The translations under genes and the position numbers were made by a program. From the NCBI GenBank assembly GCA_025351165.1, contig JANXWK010000025.1:42202-106201 (forward strand): a stretch of 64,000 bases of DNA, given 5' to 3'. Origin of the DNA: Hyphomicrobiales bacterium. GTDB taxonomy: Bacteria; Pseudomonadota; Alphaproteobacteria; Rhizobiales; Beijerinckiaceae. Of the stretch, positions 19,076-27,424 are shown one piece after another. The stretch's first letter is position 1, and every line of letters starts with the position of its first letter. The notes under the pieces are model-generated. The model was not told where the DNA came from. It saw only the letters and a list, made by a program, of their open reading frames with translations, and made no database searches.

Positions 19076-19528
19076 TTAGCCTGGAAAAATATTACCCACA
19101 GACCTGAACAAGCTTCCTAAAAATGCTTGATCAGCCCCGCCTGTTTCTGTTTTACGGGAAATGAAATCAAACACAACGCCATCCTTCATGCCATAATTTG
19201 CAATGCGTTCAACCTTGTTGGTTTTATTCAAATAAATGGCTAAAACTTTCTGATCCACGATTGTTGGCTGCATGAACTGAAATTGCTGCTCTGTGCGTTG
19301 GCTAATATAGTAATATGTTTTACCACCAACAGTTGAAGTGGTGGACGGCGTTCCAAGCACCAGGATAACCTGCTCCGCACTTGAACCAACTTTGATTTGT
19401 GCAAGTAGTTTTTCGTCTACTATATAGCCTTTGTTTAATATTTCTGCTTGGCATCCAGCCAATATCAACATGCCAGATAGAGCAATTCCTGATAAAATAC
19501 CGCGTGTACTTTTTACCAAAACTTTCAT
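19076..19528 (-). CDS. bamE: SmpA/OmlA (BamE) family outer membrane lipoprotein
   Basis: 150 residues from the ATG at 19528, preceded by AAGGGG; the longer frame begins at 19552. A lipoprotein signal with lipobox LAGC ends at Cys ~26 (ILAGCQAE). The SmpA/OmlA domain follows, with VGSSAEQVILVLGTPSTTS and GKTYYYISQRTE. The product is expected to be anchored in the outer membrane as an accessory subunit of the beta-barrel assembly machine. It is convergent with irr and divergent from the CBP3-family chaperone gene. Confidence 0.85.
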   Translation of the reverse strand: MKVLVKSTRGILSGIALSGMLILAGCQAEILNKGYIVDEKLLAQIKVGSSAEQVILVLGTPSTTSTVGGKTYYYISQRTEQQFQFMQPTIVDQKVLAIYLNKTNKVERIANYGMKDGVVFDFISRKTETGGADQAFLGSLFRSVGNIFPG

Positions 19529-19621
19529 AACTTGCCCCTTACGTATCAGCATTTCAACATGTATGAACTATCTACAGTCACCCATACGCAAAAGCAACTT
19601 AACACTTATAAAGAACATAAA

Positions 19622-20158
19622 ATGATATTTGGCTTTTTTAAATCGCGCCCACACAAAAAAACAGCGCTTGAACTTTATGCCAAAATATCAGAAAACTCTC
19701 GTACCCCTGAGCTTTACCTGAATTTTGGTATTCCAGATACAGCCGAAGGCCGGTTTGAATCTCTTAGCCTGCATCTATCTCTTGTCTTGCGGCGTTTAAA
19801 AAAACTCCCTACGCCTGCACTCGAAGTATCCAAAGAACTTATAGACTATTTTTTTCATGATCTTGATGGCGCATTACGTACCCTTGGCGTAAGCGATGTA
19901 TCCGTTGGTAAAAAAATGAAGCCCCTCGCACAGGCCTTTTACGGCCGTGCAAAGGCACTTGATGAGGCCTTGAACCAATCAGACATCCAAGCTCTCGCAG
20001 AGGTTTTGAGCCGCAATGTACTGGGCAATGCAGATGCGTCCACTGGGACAGCCCTTGCAGCCTATGTGCAAAAAACTACTCTGGAGCTCGAAGACAGGAA
20101 CCTCGATTCAATCACAAAATCACAAAATCTCTTTCCAATTTCATCTACAGGGCAGTAA
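19622..20158 (+). CDS. Ubiquinol-cytochrome c chaperone (CBP3 family)
   Basis: 178 residues from the ATG at 19622 (MIFGFFKSRPHKK); the frame is open upstream to 19532 but that part lacks family character. The domain matches the ubiquinol-cytochrome c chaperone family: TPELYLNFGIPDTAEGRFE, then IDYFFHDLDGALRTLGVSDVSVGKKMK and AFYGRAKALDEAL. By homology to yeast Cbp3, it assists cytochrome b assembly into complex III. It lies 2 bases before the DUF177 gene, a conserved alphaproteobacterial pair. Confidence 0.9.
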   Translation: MIFGFFKSRPHKKTALELYAKISENSRTPELYLNFGIPDTAEGRFESLSLHLSLVLRRLKKLPTPALEVSKELIDYFFHDLDGALRTLGVSDVSVGKKMKPLAQAFYGRAKALDEALNQSDIQALAEVLSRNVLGNADASTGTALAAYVQKTTLELEDRNLDSITKSQNLFPISSTGQ

Positions 20159-20160
20159 TT

Positions 20161-20712
20161 ATGAGCGATATTAAAACTAAAAGCGTTTTGCCTTTACAAC
20201 ATTTGGTCTCGGTTGCAACTTTACGTCCTGATGGCTCTGCGGTTACTGTTGCCACAACCTCTGAACAACAGACAAAAATTGCACAGATGTTGGCTTTGCC
20301 TGCTATTGACGCCCTTGAGGGAAATTTTACACTTACACCAATAAAGCGTGGACTGGTTAAAGTTACTGGCACTGTAACAGCGTCAATCCACCAAACTTGC
20401 GTGGTAACACTGGATGCATTTGAAACACAAGTAACAGAGCAGGTGGATCTTGAATTTATAGAGGCTGACAAAGCACCCACCGTAAAGCAGCCCTCCTTAA
20501 AACCAGAGCCAGAGCAAGATCTGGAGGACAACGATCCTCCAGATCTGATTGTAGATGGGCATATTGACCTGGGAGCCGTTACAGTTGAGTTTTTAGCACT
20601 GGCTCTGGATCCTTTTCCGCGTAAACCTGGCGCTGAGTTTAACTACATTGATCCAGCTGATGAAAAAGAAAACCCGTTTGCAAAGCTGATTAAATTAGTA
20701 CCGAAGGAATAA
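20161..20712 (+). CDS. DUF177 (YceD) family protein
   Basis: 183 residues. The central part (VKVTGTVTASIHQTCVVTLD then FETQVTEQVDLEF) fits the DUF177/YceD pattern, where a conserved Gln-x-Cys stretch is typical; PPDLIVDGHIDLGAVTVEF and LDPFPRKPG follow. Homologues precede plsX or rpmF-plsX and have been linked to 23S rRNA accumulation. rpmF is absent at this spot. Probably cotranscribed with the chaperone upstream. Confidence 0.88.
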   Translation: MSDIKTKSVLPLQHLVSVATLRPDGSAVTVATTSEQQTKIAQMLALPAIDALEGNFTLTPIKRGLVKVTGTVTASIHQTCVVTLDAFETQVTEQVDLEFIEADKAPTVKQPSLKPEPEQDLEDNDPPDLIVDGHIDLGAVTVEFLALALDPFPRKPGAEFNYIDPADEKENPFAKLIKLVPKE

Positions 20713-20804
20713 ACGCATCACGCGCACTTGCACCTTTTCAAACATGCGCTAGAGGTTTATGAGTTCATTTATTATTGACTCATTTACACCTGGCGCCATC
20801 AAAT

Positions 20805-21890
20805 ATGACTTTAAAAATACGTTTATCGCTGGATGTTATGGGTGGTGACTTTGGCCCTAGCGTTGTTATTCCAGGGGCTGCCATTGCACTGGAACGCCGC
20901 CCGGATTTAGCCTTTGTGCTTGTTGGTCGTGAGGCTGAAATTTTGCCTATTTTAGATCAACATCCTGCCCTCAAGGCCGTTTCCACAATTCAAAATGCTG
21001 ATTATATTGTTAAAATGGATGATAAGCCCAGCCAAGCCCTGCGCCAGGGCCGTTGGAAATCATCCATGTGGATCGCACTTGAAGCTGTGAAAAAAGGTGA
21101 AGCTGATGCTTGCATATCTGCTGGCAATACAGGTGCGCTAATGGCCATGGCGCGGTTTTGCCTTCGTACGATGGCAAAAATCGACCGACCTGCCATTGCT
21201 GCGATCTGGCCCAATGTAAAAGGCGAGTCAATTGTTCTGGATGTTGGAGCAACAATTGGTGCAGATGCCCAACATCTGGTAGACATGGCAGTTATGGGTT
21301 CTGCTATGGCACGCATCTGTTTTGATATTGAACGTCCAAGTGTTGGTTTGCTTAATGTTGGCGTGGAGGAAGTCAAAGGCCTTGAGGAAATAAAAGCCGC
21401 TGGCAAAATCCTGCGTGAGGCGGATTTGCCAACTTTAAAATATCATGGCTTTGTTGAAGGCGATGATATTGGCAAAGGTACTGTGGATGTAGTTGTAACA
21501 GAAGGATTTTCTGGCAACATCGCGCTTAAAACTGCTGAAGGTACAGCCAAACAGATTGGGCAGTATCTACAATCGGCAATGAGCCGAACATTAATGTCAA
21601 AAATCGGATATTTTTTTGCAAAAAATGCTTTTACTGCTTTAAAACAAAAAATGGATCCACGCCGCGTAAATGGTGGTGTTTTTCTTGGACTTGATGGCAT
21701 AGTCATTAAAAGTCATGGTGGGACTGATGCTCTAGGCTATGCAGCAGCCATAGAACTTGGCCATGATATGGTAAAACATCAGCTTCAAACAAAAATTAGC
21801 GAAAGCCTTGCTCAATACTACGCTACACCACGCGGTGGAGCTGAATTTATGATACAGGATATAACTTTAGCAGAGGGCGAGAACTCTTGA
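20805..21890 (+). CDS. plsX: Phosphate acyltransferase PlsX
   Basis: 361 residues from the ATG at 20805; a TTG at 20775 would add ten residues. Converts acyl-ACP to acyl-phosphate for phospholipid synthesis. Family marks: [50 protein letters not shown] and [15 protein letters not shown]. Its stop overlaps the fabH start by 4 bases, so translation is probably coupled. Confidence 0.96.
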   Translation: MTLKIRLSLDVMGGDFGPSVVIPGAAIALERRPDLAFVLVGREAEILPILDQHPALKAVSTIQNADYIVKMDDKPSQALRQGRWKSSMWIALEAVKKGEADACISAGNTGALMAMARFCLRTMAKIDRPAIAAIWPNVKGESIVLDVGATIGADAQHLVDMAVMGSAMARICFDIERPSVGLLNVGVEEVKGLEEIKAAGKILREADLPTLKYHGFVEGDDIGKGTVDVVVTEGFSGNIALKTAEGTAKQIGQYLQSAMSRTLMSKIGYFFAKNAFTALKQKMDPRRVNGGVFLGLDGIVIKSHGGTDALGYAAAIELGHDMVKHQLQTKISESLAQYYATPRGGAEFMIQDITLAEGENS

Positions 21891-22867
21891 ATACGCACAT
21901 ACGAGACGTCGTTACAGGAACTGGAGGCTATTTACCAGAGCGTCTCGTTACAAATGCCGAGCTTGCCACACGTCTTGATACTTCAGATGAATGGATTGTG
22001 CAGCGCACGGGTATAAAACAGCGCCATATTGCAGCTGACAATGAAACAACATCACTGTTAGCAACTCATGCGGCAAAAAAAGCTCTTGAGGGGGCTGGTA
22101 AAGTTGCAGATGAAATCGACCTGATTATAGTAGCAACCGCAACCCCTGACTACACATTTCCATCTGTTGCAACCCAGGTGCAATTTAACCTTGGTATGAC
22201 AAAAGGCGTTGCTTTTGACATATCTGCCGTGTGCTCAGGTTTTATTTTTGCATTGGCGACAGCAGAAAAATTCATCCGTTCTGGATCGCATAAAAATGTT
22301 CTGGTTATCGGGGCAGAAACATTTTCACGCATTTTGGACTGGAATGATCGCACGACATGCGTTCTATTCGGGGATGGTGCGGGTGCAGTGGTGCTGGAAG
22401 CAAAAGCAGGTCTTGGAACAACTGAGGATCGCGGTATTTTGACAACCCATCTACGCTCAGATGGTCGTCATAGGGAAAAACTGTATGTTGATGGGGGTGT
22501 ATCGTCTTCCCAGTCCGTTGGGTATTTACGTATGGAGGGTCGCGAAGTTTTCAAGCATGCTGTAGGCATGATTACTGACGTTATTACAGACGCTTATAAC
22601 GCAACAGGTTTATCCTCAACTGATATTGACTGGCTCGTCCCCCATCAGGCAAACAGACGTATAATATCCGCATCGGCTCAAAAACTTCATATTCCAGAGG
22701 AGAAGGTGATTTTCACTGTAGAGTCGCATGGCAACACCTCGGCTGCATCCATTCCGTTGGCACTTGATGTTGCCGTACGTGATGGGCGCATTAGGCAAAA
22801 CCAACTTATCATGCTGGAAGCTATGGGAGGTGGGTTTACCTGGGGATCTGCACTTTTGAGGTGGTGA
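21887..22867 (+). CDS. fabH: 3-oxoacyl-ACP synthase III FabH
   Basis: 326 residues from a TTG start (21887-21889) overlapping the plsX stop as TTGA. It starts fatty acid synthesis by condensing acetyl-CoA with malonyl-ACP. The triad is visible: C116 in [11 protein letters not shown], His in [11 protein letters not shown] and Asn in [12 protein letters not shown]. The order plsX-fabH-ihfA-merR is a well-known alphaproteobacterial arrangement. Confidence 0.96.
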   Translation: MNTHIRDVVTGTGGYLPERLVTNAELATRLDTSDEWIVQRTGIKQRHIAADNETTSLLATHAAKKALEGAGKVADEIDLIIVATATPDYTFPSVATQVQFNLGMTKGVAFDISAVCSGFIFALATAEKFIRSGSHKNVLVIGAETFSRILDWNDRTTCVLFGDGAGAVVLEAKAGLGTTEDRGILTTHLRSDGRHREKLYVDGGVSSSQSVGYLRMEGREVFKHAVGMITDVITDAYNATGLSSTDIDWLVPHQANRRIISASAQKLHIPEEKVIFTVESHGNTSAASIPLALDVAVRDGRIRQNQLIMLEAMGGGFTWGSALLRW

Positions 22868-23462
22868 TTCGATCAAAAATATCCATTTTTCTTAAAAAAT
22901 GCGTTGGATTACACAATAAAAACACATAATCAACAAAATCAATCTTGAAGTTTGGCAAATTTAACACATTAAAATCAATTACATACAAGCATTAAGAAAA
23001 TAGACGCTGTATTAGGGTCAGTGGATGCACATCAGTGCTGGACAAACTTGTACTTCAGTAATTATATCTCAACACGCATGGGTTGAATTTTTTTACTCCA
23101 GATTTAACAAGTTGATTATTAAACATGACGTAACGTTACAAAAGTGATATTCTGCTAAGTAGTTTTCTGATTTAAAAATGATTACCGTGAAAGTAAATTT
23201 TGACTATTTCTTCTACAGTTTTTTTAAGTAAGCATTTAATTGCTTTTACATAAAATTTTAAAGACTGTTATTAGATATATGAAATGCAAAAATGGTTTAC
23301 TTGTGTACTATATGAGCTGAGGAATTTAGGACGAGACGTAAACGCATGGAATTAGTGTTTGAATCAATTAAACAGTAATCCTTTAACTGAAGTAATAAAA
23401 AAGTTTGAGCATATTAAAATTATAATTTTGCTATACTTTTACAGGATGAGGCGGGGTGTGTG
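22868..23462. other. AT-rich intergenic region before ihfA
   Basis: About 595 bases with no supported gene. It is strongly AT-rich and probably carries the ihfA promoter. A 10-bp perfect palindrome GTAACGTTAC lies at 23130-23139. CTATACTTTTACAGG near 23432-23446 may hold the -10 region. No tRNA or known ncRNA was recognised. Confidence 0.4.
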
Positions 23463-23777
23463 ATGTCAAGCAGGACAATTACGAGGGCCGATTTGTACGA
23501 GGCCGTTTATGCGCGTGTTGGACTTTCCCGCACAGAATCTGCAGCTTTAGTTGAACTTATCATAAAAGAAATATGTGATGCGCTTGCAACAGGAGAAACA
23601 GTCAAGCTTTCCTCTTTTGGATCTTTTATAATTCGTTCAAAGACAGAAAGAATGGGCAGGAACCCAAAAACAGGGGTTGAAGCGCCAATTACACCTCGTA
23701 GAGTTATGGTGTTTAAACCATCAAATGTGTTGAAAGCACGCATAAACGGGCTAACAGTTGAGGATGAAGAAGAATAG
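23463..23777 (+). CDS. ihfA: Integration host factor alpha subunit
   Basis: 104 residues from the ATG at 23463; a GTG three bases earlier is also open. It is a DNA-bending nucleoid protein working as a heterodimer with IhfB. The HU/IHF fold is clear: [33 protein letters not shown], and the DNA-intercalating arm [18 protein letters not shown]. The C-terminus is acidic (EDEEE). Confidence 0.95.
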   Translation: MSSRTITRADLYEAVYARVGLSRTESAALVELIIKEICDALATGETVKLSSFGSFIIRSKTERMGRNPKTGVEAPITPRRVMVFKPSNVLKARINGLTVEDEEE

Positions 23778-23818
23778 ACTTTAAATCTGATTCATTTAAT
23801 CAACAAGGTTTCAATTCA

Positions 23819-24448
23819 ATGATGGATAAAGCCGCAGATGCTTTTCGTACAATCAGCGAGGTTGCTGAAGATCTTGATATACCGCAACATGTTTTACGTT
23901 TTTGGGAAACAAAGTTTACACACATAAAGCCCCTAAAGCGAGGGGGCGGAAGACGCTATTATCGCCCTGACGATGTAGATCTTGTTCGAGGCATTCGACA
24001 CCTTTTATATGGACAAGGCTATACTATAAAAGGGGTTCAGCGCATAATCAAAGAGCAGGGCATAAAAATAGTTATGGCTGCCTGGAAAGATACGGGGGAT
24101 CAGGCCGCAAGCATTAATTTTGAAAGTAAATCTGAAGAACTGCATCCTTTCGAGGACAGTGCCTTGATTTCAGAAGAGCTTATAACCGCGATAGAAACTT
24201 ATGACATAAATCCTCTAAAGGCGGAGCAAACAGGACATCAGCCTTTTCAGCATCGTTCTGACGTGTCTATAATGCGCGGCGGAATTAGTAGAGTTTCTGC
24301 TCAAGTCGTTGAGCCACCACACTCAACTCGTAAGTCAGCGCAAAATAATGTATCTGGACTTTCAGAAACCGATCATGCATCTCTCATGGGAGCGTTGCAA
24401 GACTTGGCAGAATGCCGGCGTATACTGGATGCAGCTGGACGAAGCTAA
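23819..24448 (+). CDS. MerR family transcriptional regulator downstream of ihfA
   Basis: 209 residues (ATG 23819, or 23822). The N-terminal MerR-type helix-turn-helix spans about residues 10-80: [20 protein letters not shown], then the wing with [16 protein letters not shown] and the helix [19 protein letters not shown]. The C-terminal part is divergent, with no metal or drug-binding motif. Location after ihfA is conserved in Rhizobiales; the target is unknown. Confidence 0.9.
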   Translation: MMDKAADAFRTISEVAEDLDIPQHVLRFWETKFTHIKPLKRGGGRRYYRPDDVDLVRGIRHLLYGQGYTIKGVQRIIKEQGIKIVMAAWKDTGDQAASINFESKSEELHPFEDSALISEELITAIETYDINPLKAEQTGHQPFQHRSDVSIMRGGISRVSAQVVEPPHSTRKSAQNNVSGLSETDHASLMGALQDLAECRRILDAAGRS

Positions 24449-24483
24449 AACATATTATCTAACCTTTATGAATTTAGTGCACG

Positions 24484-24520
24484 TATTATAAACTGGTTAA
24501 CAATTGGCCAGTTTATAATA
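24484..24520. repeat. 13-bp perfect inverted repeat after merR
   Basis: TATTATAAACTGG (24484-24496) is repeated inverted as CCAGTTTATAATA (24508-24520) around an 11-base spacer. It begins 35 bases after the merR stop. There is no T tract on the plus strand, so it may be a processing signal or part of a bidirectional end region rather than a plain terminator. Confidence 0.6.
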
Positions 24521-24530
24521 CTAAAAAACA

Positions 24531-24558
24531 AAAAAAAGCCCTCCGAAATTCAGAGGGC
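24531..24558 (-). terminator. Intrinsic terminator of the 158-aa repeat-protein gene
   Basis: On the minus strand GCCCTC...GAGGGC (6-bp stem, 9-base loop) is followed by a run of T (the A tract at 24531-24537 on the plus strand). It lies 38 bases after the stop of the gene at 24596-25072. Confidence 0.85.
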
Positions 24559-24595
24559 AATTATAACTGGACTTTTTACAAAAAAATTAGACAGT

Positions 24596-25072
24596 TTATC
24601 TAGGCATCTGGACACCAAGGGTTTTTAGTTGTTCCTGCAACTTTTTTTCTTTTTCCGCATCGCCTGATTCATGAGCTTTTCTGAGTTCTTCGATTAATTG
24701 TTTTGTATCACCTTCATTTGCATTTTCTGTTTTGCCACCAGATTTACCTGTTTTATTTTGGCCCTGCTGATTAAGATCATCCGGTGTAGGATATTTAACG
24801 CTGGAACCAGCATTTTTACCATCAAGAACACCTTGATGATTATTATCCATAACTTTTGAACCTGGATCGCCCAACGTACCATTGGCACTAGCATTATTCT
24901 TGCCATCAACAACACCTTGATGGTTGTTATCTATAACTTTTGAACCTGGATCGCCTTGCTTGCCAGTTCCATTTCTGGCAGCATCGAAAGCGCCCATATC
25001 AGCTTGACGCTGAATGTCATTTCTTTTAGCGCCATCATTAATTCTTGCACCATCATGTATAGAATTTGCCAT
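24596..25072 (-). CDS. Small hydrophilic protein with two 28-residue repeats
   Basis: 158 residues, no recognised family, no signal peptide, no membrane segment. Two tandem repeats of 28 residues (DNA period 84 bases, about 24810-24871 and 24894-24955) share the core GDPGSKVxDNNHQGVxDGKN. A Lys/Glu-rich helical tail (IEELRKAHESGDAEKEKKLQ) ends the protein. AAGGAG lies before the ATG. The gene sits just after the two-component operon on the same strand, with its own promoter region rich in TGTAAG/CTTACA hexamers and its own terminator. The Gly/Asp/Asn-rich repeats are not RTX nonapeptides. Confidence 0.65.
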   Translation of the reverse strand: MANSIHDGARINDGAKRNDIQRQADMGAFDAARNGTGKQGDPGSKVIDNNHQGVVDGKNNASANGTLGDPGSKVMDNNHQGVLDGKNAGSSVKYPTPDDLNQQGQNKTGKSGGKTENANEGDTKQLIEELRKAHESGDAEKEKKLQEQLKTLGVQMPR

Positions 25073-25133
25073 TTTAGTTCTCCTTATTATTAAGTTTGTG
25101 TTTTTATATTAACGCTTATCTGGGTATTGGTTT

Positions 25134-25169
25134 CTTACCAAAATGTAAGGTAGCTTACATGCATGTAAG
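25134..25169 (-). promoter_or_regulatory. Cluster of TGTAAG/CTTACA hexamers upstream of the repeat-protein gene
   Basis: On the plus strand TGTAAG occurs at 25144-25149 and 25164-25169, and its inverse CTTACA at 25154-25159. CTTACATGCATGTAAG (25154-25169) is a perfect 16-bp palindrome. The same hexamer forms the TGTAAGG boxes of two other genes. It lies 61-97 bases upstream of the ATG, a suitable place for an operator. Confidence 0.45.
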
Positions 25170-25209
25170 AATGTCATACCAAAACTGACATCGCAATTTT
25201 AGAAATGTT

Positions 25210-26667
25210 TCAGTTTGTAACAAACGGCAGGGAGATACTGACAACAAGGCCACTTGGACTATTATTTTTCAGGCTCAATAAACCTCCATGCGAAATAACG
25301 ATATCATTAGCAATGGAAAGCCCTAGCCCAAATCCACCTAGAGCCTGGTTTTGTGTTGTATCAACCCTAAAAAATGGCTTAAGCACATTTTCAATTTGTT
25401 CAGGTGGGATACCTGGACCATTATCAATAATTTTAACATTGATTTCAGTTTTTAGGATGCTTAGTACAATTGAAATGCAAGGTACAATTGAAACGCAAGA
25501 ACCAAATTTTACAGAATTTTCAAAAAGATTTTCAAAAACTCGCTGCATCATTTCTGGTCGACATGAGAAAATATAATGATCTGGCCCTGCATAACTTACA
25601 TTTTGGCCCTTATCTACCCACTCGTCACAGAGGCTAATCAGTAATGTGGCAATATCAATTTTTTGATGCACCCTAGAGTGAAAATCATTTTGAGCAAATA
25701 ACAGCGTAGCTTCAATCAGCTTTTGCATATGGTCAATATTTGAAATAAATACCTGCTTTTGCGTTCTATTTTTTATAAACTCTGAATCTATTTTCATTCG
25801 CGTTAATGGTGTACGAAGATCATGTGAAATTGAAGCAATCATACGTGTTCGCTCATCAATGAAGCGTTGAATCCTAGCCTGCATTTCATTTAAACTGCGC
25901 GCTACAGGTGCAAACTCACCAAGTCCTTTTTCTTCAATAAACTGAGATGACCGCTCAATGCCGGCGCGTTCTGCAGCAGAAGCCATATGATCAAGGCGCC
26001 TGAAAGTCTGGCTTGAAATGACAGAGGACAAAGTTCTCAAGATTAAAGCTGAAAGGACAAAGCCTGCTATTAAAGGAAGAATTTGTAAAAACATGTTATC
26101 ATCATTTTTTGATGAAATAATGAGCCAGCTCTTATCTGGCCCTTGAACAATAATTTTAAAATAGCCTTGAATATCAATAGGGTCTTCATTAAAGCCCTTG
26201 CTCTTTATGGGGTTGTTTTCTTTCCAATTTGGAGGGATAAAAATAAGTTTATCTTCCCTATTCAACCCTTTAAGGTCTGTATTAAATGCAAAAACCTTCA
26301 TGTCATCATGGTGTAATTGCTGCTGTAAACTTTTTTCAAGTCGTATTATCTCTGGTAAAAGCTGACTGTTTCTTGGTGTGATGGGCTTCGAGGCACTCCA
26401 CTCAATATCCAGAAATTCTAAATTCTTTAAGCCAGATATGATTCTATTTCTTTGATCTACAGGAGCCTTGAACACAATACGCATGTCAGCAGGTAAAGTT
26501 GCTGAAAGCCAGTCCTGTTTGTAAACTTTTACATCTGGTATTGGCATAATGACAAAAATAAAAAAATTAACAAGTTGTGTAATAAAAATTGATAAAAATA
26601 TAATAAATGTAACTTTATTGTTGAGGCGCTTGAAATATCTGGATCTATAAAATAAGGATGCGTCCAT
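25210..26667 (-). CDS. Membrane sensor histidine kinase
   Basis: 485 residues. Two membrane helices (about 19-42 and 193-215) enclose a ~150-residue periplasmic sensor domain of unknown specificity. A HAMP linker follows, then the H-box SHDLRTPLTRMK with phospho-accepting H282, the N-box FENLFENSVKFG, the G1 box DNGPGIPPEQ, and the G2 box GGFGLGLSIA. The layout is that of EnvZ-like kinases. It is 3 bases downstream of its response regulator, so they form a pair. The signal sensed is not evident. Confidence 0.93.
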   Translation of the reverse strand: MDASLFYRSRYFKRLNNKVTFIIFLSIFITQLVNFFIFVIMPIPDVKVYKQDWLSATLPADMRIVFKAPVDQRNRIISGLKNLEFLDIEWSASKPITPRNSQLLPEIIRLEKSLQQQLHHDDMKVFAFNTDLKGLNREDKLIFIPPNWKENNPIKSKGFNEDPIDIQGYFKIIVQGPDKSWLIISSKNDDNMFLQILPLIAGFVLSALILRTLSSVISSQTFRRLDHMASAAERAGIERSSQFIEEKGLGEFAPVARSLNEMQARIQRFIDERTRMIASISHDLRTPLTRMKIDSEFIKNRTQKQVFISNIDHMQKLIEATLLFAQNDFHSRVHQKIDIATLLISLCDEWVDKGQNVSYAGPDHYIFSCRPEMMQRVFENLFENSVKFGSCVSIVPCISIVLSILKTEINVKIIDNGPGIPPEQIENVLKPFFRVDTTQNQALGGFGLGLSIANDIVISHGGLLSLKNNSPSGLVVSISLPFVTN

Positions 26668-26670
26668 TTG

Positions 26671-27408
26671 TTAAAGCTCTGTAGGTATTTTTAAAACTCT
26701 GGCACTCATTATATAGCCTTCATTTCTAACTGTTTTGATAATACTTGGCTGCTGTACATCAGGCTCTATCTTACGCCTTAAGCGGCTAATTTGCACATCA
26801 ATTGCCCTATCAAACGCTGCCAGTGCTCTTCCCCTTACAAGCTCAAGCAGCTGATCTCTGTTTAATACTTCATTCGGGTGCTCAACAAATACATAAAGCA
26901 GGTCAAATTCGCCGCAGGTAAGCACAACTAGAGCGTTTTGCGGAGAAAGAAGACTCCGTTCTTTAAGGTTTACAGTCCAATTATTGAACTTGTAAATGAC
27001 ATTGATAGGCATATTTTCTTTTTTTGTCAAAATTACTTTACTTCGACGCAAAGCACTTCTGATCCTTGCCAGAAGTTCTCTAGGACTGAAAGGTTTAACG
27101 ACATAATCATCGCCTCCAATCTCAAGACCTTTAACTCTGTCTGTTTCTGTACCCATTGCAGTTAAAAAAATAATGGGAATATTGCTTGTTTCTCTAATTT
27201 TCTGACACAAAACTGTTCCAGCATCACCGGGCATTGTAACATCAAGCAGTATGACATCGAAATTACCTTTACCAAGCGCGGCAAACATCGAAATTCCATC
27301 TTCTGCTAATGTCGTACGCAAACCATTCTCGCGTAAATATCGCGATAAAGATGTTCTGATCTGTTTATCATCATCAACAATCAGAATGTGGGGCGTCTGA
27401 TGTGACAT
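26671..27408 (-). CDS. OmpR family response regulator
   Basis: 245 residues. The receiver domain has the acidic pocket VDDD (11-14), phospho-acceptor D56 in VILLDVTMPGD, and the conserved Lys in VVKPFSPRELLARI. The C-terminal winged helix (about residues 135-240) includes LTCGEFDLLYVFVEHPNEVL, IDVQISRLRRKIE and IIKTVRNEGYIM. Transcribed between the YHYH gene (16-base gap) and the kinase (3-base gap), so the three form an operon. Proteins of this class bind 11-bp direct repeats, which makes the TGTAAGG boxes in this window candidate targets (inference). Confidence 0.94.
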   Translation of the reverse strand: MSHQTPHILIVDDDKQIRTSLSRYLRENGLRTTLAEDGISMFAALGKGNFDVILLDVTMPGDAGTVLCQKIRETSNIPIIFLTAMGTETDRVKGLEIGGDDYVVKPFSPRELLARIRSALRRSKVILTKKENMPINVIYKFNNWTVNLKERSLLSPQNALVVLTCGEFDLLYVFVEHPNEVLNRDQLLELVRGRALAAFDRAIDVQISRLRRKIEPDVQQPSIIKTVRNEGYIMSARVLKIPTEL

Positions 27409-27424
27409 GACAACAACTTAAATG

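Noticed and set aside
24449..24595. tRNA gene after merR, as seen in some Rhizobiales
   Set aside because: The region folds only into an inverted repeat and a terminator; no cloverleaf.
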